Below are positions 14,608 to 19,348 of a stretch of 19,348 bases of DNA, piece by piece (the first letter of the stretch is position 1; the number at the start of each line of letters is the position of its first letter). The translations under genes were made by a program, and so were the position numbers. Where the stretch lies: NCBI GenBank assembly GCA_027659245.1, contig JAQDPW010000006.1, forward strand, positions 1 through 19,348, given 5' to 3'. The DNA is from Streptococcaceae bacterium AM104-57 (GTDB lineage Bacteria; Bacillota; Bacilli; Lactobacillales; Streptococcaceae). The notes under the pieces were generated by a model. That model was given only the letters and a program-made list of their open reading frames with translations. It searched no databases and had not been told where the DNA came from.

Positions 14608-16559
14608 AAATTCAGGATTTATTGAGAAAAGATGTCATGTTGCTTGATTTGCAAGCAACTGAAAAAACAGCAGCTATCGAAGAAATGATTCATAGCTTGG
14701 TAGAGCACGGATATGTGTCAGATTTTGAAACTTTTAAAGAAGGAATCTTGGCGCGTGAAGCTTTGACTTCTACAGGTTTTGGAGACGGTATCGCAATGCC
14801 ACACAGTAAAAACTCTGCTGTCAAAGAAGCGACTGTTCTTTTTGCTAAATCAAACAAGGGTGTTGACTATGAAAGTTTAGATGGGCAACCAACTGACCTC
14901 TTCTTCATGATCGCTGCTCCAGAAGGTGCCAATGATACTCACTTGGCTGCCTTGGCAGAATTGTCACAATATTTGATGAAAGACGGATTTGCTGACAAAC
15001 TTCGTCAAGTAACTTCAGCTGATCAAGTTATCGAACTCTTTGACCAAGCTTCAGAAAAAGCTCAAGAGCCAGCACAAGCTCCTGCAAATGAATCTGATGA
15101 CTTTATCGTAGCAGTTACAGCTTGTACAACAGGAATTGCCCACACATACATGGCCCAAGAAGCTCTTCAAAAAGTGGCTGCGGAAATGGGTGTTGGTATC
15201 AAGGTTGAAACCAACGGTGCAAGTGGTGTTGGCAACAAATTAACAGCAGAAGATATTCGTAAGGCTAAAGCTGTCATCATCGCTGCAGATAAAGCAGTTG
15301 AAATGGATCGTTTTGATGGCAAACCATTGGTGAATCGTCCAGTAGCAGACGGTATCCGTAAGACAGAAGAGTTGATCAACTTGGCTCTTTCAGGGAATGC
15401 TGAAGTCTACCGTGCTGCTAATGGAGCGCAAGCTTCAACAGCATCTAATGAAAAACAAAGTCTAGGTGGTGCCTTCTACAAACACTTGATGAGTGGTGTT
15501 TCACAAATGTTGCCATTCGTTATTGGTGGTGGTATCATGATTGCCCTCGCCTTCTTGATTGATGGTGCTTTGGGTGTGCCTAATGAGAGTCTTGGAAATC
15601 TTGGTTCTTACCATGAACTAGCTTCTATGTTCATGAAAATCGGTGGTGCAGCCTTTGGTTTGATGCTTCCAGTATTTGCTGGATATGTTGCCTACTCTAT
15701 CGCTGAAAAACCAGGTTTGGTAGCAGGTTTCGTAGCTGGAGCTATTGCCAAAGAAGGTTTTGCCTTTGGTAAAATCCCTTATGCTCAAGGTGGTGAAGCA
15801 ACTTCAGCTCTTGCAGGCGTATCATCAGGTTTCCTTGGAGCTCTTGTTGGTGGATTTATCGCTGGTGCCTTGGTGCTCTTAGTTAAGAAATACGTGAAGG
15901 TTCCACGTTCACTTGAAGGTGCTAAATCAATCCTTCTCTTGCCACTTCTTGGAACAGTCTTGACAGGATTTGTCATGCTTGCTGTTAACATCCCAATGGC
16001 AGCAATCAACACTGGTATGAACAACTTCCTTGCAGGTCTTGGAGGCGGTTCAGCTGTCCTTCTTGGTATCGTTCTTGGAGGAATGATGGCAGTTGATATG
16101 GGTGGACCTGTCAATAAAGCAGCTTATGTCTTTGGTACTGGTACTCTTGCAGCAACAGTGTCAACAGGTGGTTCAGTAGCTATGGCAGCAGTTATGGCTG
16201 GAGGAATGGTTCCACCACTTGCAATCTTTGTCGCAACTCTTCTCTTTAAAGATAAATTTACCAAAGAAGAACGCAACTCAGGTTTGACTAACATCGTTAT
16301 GGGCTTGTCATTCATCACTGAAGGAGCGATTCCATTTGGTGCGGCTGACCCAGCTCGTGCTATCCCAAGTTTTATCCTTGGTTCAGCAGTGGCAGGTGGA
16401 CTTGTTGGTCTTGCGGGTATCAAACTTATGGCACCTCACGGAGGAATCTTCGTTATCGCCCTTACTTCAAATGCTCTTCTTTACCTTGTCTCTGTCTTGG
16501 TAGGAGCAATCGTAAGTGGTGTAGTTTATGGTTACCTTCGTAAACCTTTAGAAAAATAA
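14604..16559 (+). CDS. fruA: Fructose-specific PTS enzyme IIABC
   Basis: Membrane transporter that imports fructose and phosphorylates it at C1 using phosphate from HPr. 651 residues in the order IIA-IIB-IIC. The IIA domain (about 1-145) has the phosphorylated H67 in GIAMPHSKN. A Gln/Ala/Pro linker (about 150-165) leads to IIB (about 166-265) with C174 in VTACTTGIAHTYMA. The IIC domain (about 290-648) is hydrophobic with 8-10 membrane segments and contains GGPVNKAAY and EGAIPFGAADP, conserved in fructose IIC. The ribosome site lies inside the end of fruK. A terminator follows 14 bases after the stop. Confidence 0.96.
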   Translation: MKIQDLLRKDVMLLDLQATEKTAAIEEMIHSLVEHGYVSDFETFKEGILAREALTSTGFGDGIAMPHSKNSAVKEATVLFAKSNKGVDYESLDGQPTDLFFMIAAPEGANDTHLAALAELSQYLMKDGFADKLRQVTSADQVIELFDQASEKAQEPAQAPANESDDFIVAVTACTTGIAHTYMAQEALQKVAAEMGVGIKVETNGASGVGNKLTAEDIRKAKAVIIAADKAVEMDRFDGKPLVNRPVADGIRKTEELINLALSGNAEVYRAANGAQASTASNEKQSLGGAFYKHLMSGVSQMLPFVIGGGIMIALAFLIDGALGVPNESLGNLGSYHELASMFMKIGGAAFGLMLPVFAGYVAYSIAEKPGLVAGFVAGAIAKEGFAFGKIPYAQGGEATSALAGVSSGFLGALVGGFIAGALVLLVKKYVKVPRSLEGAKSILLLPLLGTVLTGFVMLAVNIPMAAINTGMNNFLAGLGGGSAVLLGIVLGGMMAVDMGGPVNKAAYVFGTGTLAATVSTGGSVAMAAVMAGGMVPPLAIFVATLLFKDKFTKEERNSGLTNIVMGLSFITEGAIPFGAADPARAIPSFILGSAVAGGLVGLAGIKLMAPHGGIFVIALTSNALLYLVSVLVGAIVSGVVYGYLRKPLEK

Positions 16560-16573
16560 TTACAAATACATTC

Positions 16574-16609
16574 AAATGGCTGAACACGAAAGTGGGCAGT
16601 CATTTTTTT
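16574..16609 (+). terminator. fru operon terminator
   Basis: AAATGGCTG (16574-16582) pairs with CAGTCATTT (16597-16605; one G-U), followed by a run of T. The loop holds a mini-hairpin CAC-GAAA-GTG. Confidence 0.85.
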
Positions 16610-16634
16610 GATTTTTCTAGATGTTTCTGAAATA

Positions 16635-16643
16635 TGGTATAAT
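16635..16643 (+). promoter_or_regulatory. Extended -10 promoter of ftsK, leaderless position
   Basis: TGGTATAAT (TGn plus consensus TATAAT at 16638-16643). Only six bases separate the -10 from the ATG at 16650, so transcription would start at or within one or two bases of the start codon. Confidence 0.7.
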
Positions 16644-16649
16644 AGAAGC

Positions 16650-18980
16650 ATGGCAAACAAAAATACAAGTAAAACAAGACGGAGACCGTCAAAAGCTGAA
16701 TTAGAAAGAAAGCGAGCTATCCAACGGATGTTAATTTCCTTAGTCATAGCTTTTTGCTTAATGTTCGCTGCTCTGAGATTAGGAGCAGTGGGTCTCACCC
16801 TCTATAATCTCATTCGTCTATTAGTAGGAAGTCTGGCCTATCTGGTCATTTTTGTCGTTCTAGTCTATCTTTTTTTCTTCAAATGGATTCGGAAGCAAGA
16901 AGGTCTGATCTCAGGTTTTCTTTGCATTTTTTCAGGCTTATTGCTGATTTTTGAAGCTTATCTTGTATGGAAATATGGCTTAGAGCAGGCTGTCTTTAAG
17001 GGAACTTTGGCCCAAGTGTTGACAGATTTGACAGGTTTTCGTGTGACTAGCTTTGCTGGAGGAGGGCTGCTAGGTGTTGCCCTTTATATTCCAGTCGCCT
17101 TTCTTTTTTCAAACATTGGTACTTACTTTATCGGAGCCATCTTAATCTTGATCGGTGCTCTTCTAGTCAGTCCCTGGTCTGTCTATGATGTCGCTGATTT
17201 TCTTGGAGCACGTTTTGCACTTTGGATGGAGCGACGTGAGCAGAGGAAACAAGAACGCTTCATCAAACGAGAAGAAGAACAAGCTCGTAAGGAATCAGAG
17301 GAACAGGAAAGACTAGAAAAAGAACAAGCAGAGCAAGCCTTGTTAGATATCCCTCCTGTTGATATGGAAACTGGCGAGATTTTAGAAGCACCTCCTATTC
17401 ACTTTGATGATTTACCACCCCTTCCAGAGGAAGAATGGGTAGAACCTGAAATTATTCTCCCGCAAGCAGACTATGAAGTTCCTAGCGAAGTTGATATTCC
17501 AGAGGAAGCTGAGTTCTTAGAGGATGAGGATGTTGAGGTAGATTTTTCTGCTAAAAAAGCTTTAGAGTACAAACTCCCCAGCTTGCAACTCTTCGCACCT
17601 GATAAACCAAAAGATCAGTCAAAAGAAAAGAAAATCGTACGAGAGAATATCAAGATTTTGGAAGAAACCTTTGCGAGTTTCGGTATCAAGGTAACGGTTG
17701 AACGTGCTGAAATCGGACCATCAGTTACCAAGTATGAAGTCAAGCCAGCAGTTGGTGTTCGTGTCAATCGTATTTCCAATCTAGCAGACGACTTGGCTCT
17801 GGCCTTGGCCGCTAAAGATGTCCGTATTGAAGCACCGATTCCGGGTAAATCTCTAGTTGGGATTGAAGTTCCAAACTCTGAGATTGCAACAGTCTCCTTC
17901 CGTGAGCTTTGGGAGCAGTCGCAAACTAAACCTGAAAATCTTTTGGAAATTCCTCTTGGGAAGGCCGTTAACGGAACAGCTCGTAGTTTTGATTTGGCTA
18001 AAATGCCTCACTTGCTAGTAGCTGGTTCGACAGGTTCTGGTAAATCTGTTGCAGTCAATGGTATCATTGCAAGTATTCTCATGAAGGCACGTCCAGACCA
18101 AGTCAAGTTTATGATGGTGGATCCGAAGATGGTTGAGTTATCAGTCTATAATGATATTCCTCACCTCTTGATTCCGGTCGTGACTAACCCTCGTAAGGCC
18201 AGCAAGGCCCTTCAAAAAGTCGTGGATGAGATGGAAAACCGTTATGAACTCTTTGCCAAAATTGGGGTTCGTAATATTGCTGGTTTCAATGCTAAAGTTG
18301 AGGAATTCAATGCCCAGTCTGAATATAAGCAAGTACCTCTACCTTTAATTGTCGTGATTGTTGATGAGTTAGCTGACCTCATGATGGTAGCTAGCAAGGA
18401 AGTAGAAGATGCCATTATCCGACTCGGACAAAAGGCGCGTGCGGCTGGTATTCATATGATTCTTGCAACCCAGCGTCCTTCAGTGGATGTTATCTCTGGT
18501 TTGATTAAGGCAAATGTGCCGTCACGTGTAGCCTTTGCTGTTTCTTCAGGAACGGATTCACGTACGATTTTGGATGAAAATGGTGCGGAGAAATTGCTTG
18601 GTCGAGGGGATATGCTCTTCAAACCAATCGATGAAAATCACCCTGTTCGCTTGCAAGGTTCCTTTATCTCGGATGATGATGTGGAACGTATTGTTAGCTT
18701 CATTAAGGCTCAAGCAGATGCTGATTATGATGATAGTTTTGATCCAGGAGAAGTTTCTGAGACAGATGCTGATTCTGGCACAGGTGATGAGGGTGGAGAC
18801 CCACTCTTTGAAGAAGCTAAAGCACTAGTTATTGAAACCCAAAAAGCAAGTGCATCTATGATTCAGAGACGCTTATCTGTTGGCTTTAACAGGGCGACTC
18901 GCCTTATGGAAGAATTAGAGATGGCTGGGGTTATTGGTCCTGCAGAAGGAACCAAACCACGAAAAGTTTTACAACAATAA
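16650..18980 (+). CDS. ftsK: FtsK/SpoIIIE DNA translocase
   Basis: Septum-anchored, ATP-driven DNA pump that clears and resolves the chromosome terminus at division. 776 residues from the ATG at 16650. That start gives the conserved [20 protein letters not shown]; the longer frame from 16608 would start upstream of the -10 box. Four membrane segments fill about residues 25-190. A charged Glu/Arg coiled-coil and acidic linker (about 195-320) follow. The motor domain has Walker A GSTGSGKS (459-466), Walker [11 protein letters not shown] (about 566-575) and [14 protein letters not shown]. The C-terminal winged-helix gamma domain (about 712-776) reads KOPS-like sites and activates XerS recombination in streptococci. 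No Shine-Dalgarno lies before the ATG, in keeping with a leaderless transcript. It is monocistronic. Confidence 0.95.
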   Translation: MANKNTSKTRRRPSKAELERKRAIQRMLISLVIAFCLMFAALRLGAVGLTLYNLIRLLVGSLAYLVIFVVLVYLFFFKWIRKQEGLISGFLCIFSGLLLIFEAYLVWKYGLEQAVFKGTLAQVLTDLTGFRVTSFAGGGLLGVALYIPVAFLFSNIGTYFIGAILILIGALLVSPWSVYDVADFLGARFALWMERREQRKQERFIKREEEQARKESEEQERLEKEQAEQALLDIPPVDMETGEILEAPPIHFDDLPPLPEEEWVEPEIILPQADYEVPSEVDIPEEAEFLEDEDVEVDFSAKKALEYKLPSLQLFAPDKPKDQSKEKKIVRENIKILEETFASFGIKVTVERAEIGPSVTKYEVKPAVGVRVNRISNLADDLALALAAKDVRIEAPIPGKSLVGIEVPNSEIATVSFRELWEQSQTKPENLLEIPLGKAVNGTARSFDLAKMPHLLVAGSTGSGKSVAVNGIIASILMKARPDQVKFMMVDPKMVELSVYNDIPHLLIPVVTNPRKASKALQKVVDEMENRYELFAKIGVRNIAGFNAKVEEFNAQSEYKQVPLPLIVVIVDELADLMMVASKEVEDAIIRLGQKARAAGIHMILATQRPSVDVISGLIKANVPSRVAFAVSSGTDSRTILDENGAEKLLGRGDMLFKPIDENHPVRLQGSFISDDDVERIVSFIKAQADADYDDSFDPGEVSETDADSGTGDEGGDPLFEEAKALVIETQKASASMIQRRLSVGFNRATRLMEELEMAGVIGPAEGTKPRKVLQQ

Positions 18981-19008
18981 AAAACGTAAAAATAGTATAA
19001 AAATGCAT

Positions 19009-19070
19009 GGAAACTTTATTGAAAAGTTAGTCAAAAATGGTCTAACTTTTGCGATGAAGTTTCCTTTTTT
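19009..19070 (+). terminator. ftsK terminator
   Basis: Outer pairing GGAAACTT (19009-19016) with AAGTTTCC (19057-19064), inner pairing AAAAGTTAG with CTAACTTTT, then six T. Confidence 0.88.
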
Positions 19071-19097
19071 ATAGCGATTTCTTTAGAAATAAGGCTA

Positions 19098-19115
19098 TCT
19101 GAAAATCGTTTCAGA
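19098..19115. repeat. Small inverted repeat
   Basis: TCTGAAA and TTTCAGA flank ATCG. It has no U-tract. It lies between the ftsK terminator and the IS end; role unknown. Confidence 0.4.
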
Positions 19116-19179
19116 CTTGCCTAATAATCGGATTTTACTTTTACTAGTTTTACCTATTAAACTATTGATTTTTTAAACT

Positions 19180-19348
19180 AGACTTCCTGCGAAACAAAAT
19201 ATGATACAATAAAACTATGAATTATGAAGTAAGTAAACAATTAACTGATGCACGCTTTAAGCGCCTTGTTGGTGTTCAGCGCACTACTTTTGAAGAGATG
19301 TTAGCTGTGTTAAAAACAGCTTATCAACGTAAACACGCAAAAGGTGGA
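19180..19348 (+). mobile_element. IS1381-like insertion sequence, left end, cut by window
   Basis: The presumed terminal repeat starts near AGACTTCCTGCGAAAC (19180-19195). An extended -10 (TGATACAAT, 19202-19210) and a transposase start follow. The exact left boundary is a guess because the right end and target duplication are outside the window. Confidence 0.6.
19217..19348 (+). CDS. IS1381-type transposase (IS5 family), 5' part only
   Basis: The first 44 codons of an open frame that continues past the window edge. The peptide begins MNYEVSKQLTDARFKRLVGV and continues with QRTTFEEMLAVLKTAY. I recognise this as the N-terminus of the IS1381/IS5-group transposase OrfA, a helix-turn-helix-containing DNA-binding region. 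In IS1381 the transposase is usually split into two frames; whether this copy is intact cannot be seen. It sits downstream of the ftsK terminator in the same orientation, so it disrupts no gene in view. Confidence 0.85.
   Translation, partial: MNYEVSKQLTDARFKRLVGVQRTTFEEMLAVLKTAYQRKHAKGG

Noticed and set aside
15785..16114. Minus-strand open frames under fruA (also 16124-16423)
   Set aside because: They are shadows of the biased codon use in the IIC domain; Pro/Ala/Arg-rich with no start signals.

Overview
The window reads as chromosomal DNA of a mitis-group Streptococcus (S. pneumoniae / mitis / oralis type). The grounds are low-GC Firmicute coding style, a BOX element and RUP-like repeats, a PyrR-attenuated pyr operon, a fruRKA operon, a streptococcal FtsK/SpoIIIE, and the start of an IS1381-like transposase at the right edge. 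From memory, pneumococcal reference genomes carry the pyr/car block and the fru-ftsK block in separate places and have no NRAMP gene beside carB. A non-pneumococcal mitis-group species or a rearranged strain is therefore the better guess (inference).

Layout. (1) 1-2512, minus strand: a terminator, two small repeats, an ABC-F ribosome-protection-type gene with a long leader, and a small unassigned helical protein. The leader holds a strong promoter, a three-codon upstream ORF (Met-Asn-Asn-stop), a hairpin starting right after it, and an intrinsic terminator just before the ABC-F start, with alternative pairing between them. This is the architecture of ribosome-mediated attenuation. A BOX element sits in the middle of it. 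(2) 2579-3788, plus strand: a YceD/DUF177 protein followed directly by endonuclease III (nth), which lacks two of the four Fe-S cysteines. (3) 3812-10868: the pyrimidine operon. A PyrR-binding hairpin and terminator precede pyrR, pyrB and carA. A foreign-looking PD-(D/E)XK nuclease-like gene overlaps the carA stop by one base, then a 463-bp structured non-coding region leads to carB.

(4) 10869-12640: an NRAMP Mn2+/Fe2+ transporter gene (mntH). Three perfect 22-bp tandem repeats, each carrying a 14-bp palindrome, begin inside its putative -10 box. (5) 12673-12841, minus strand: tRNA-Ser(GGA) with its own promoter and terminator. (6) 12861-16609: fruR-fruK-fruA, translationally coupled by ATGA overlaps, behind 10-bp-phased repeats and a cre-like site. 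(7) 16635-19070: ftsK/spoIIIE, apparently transcribed from a promoter placing the transcript start at or next to its ATG (leaderless). (8) 19180-19348: the left end of an IS1381-like element, cut by the window edge.

How the parts work together: pyrR senses pyrimidine nucleotides and controls its own operon through the leader, and pyrB/carA/carB supply carbamoyl phosphate and carbamoyl aspartate. fruA imports and phosphorylates fructose, fruK makes fructose-1,6-bisphosphate, and fruR represses both. The most notable signals are the ABC-F attenuator with the BOX insertion, the carA-carB intercalation (nuclease-like gene plus repeated covarying hairpins), and the triple operator at mntH. All functional calls rest on recognition of sequence features; no search or folding program was run.
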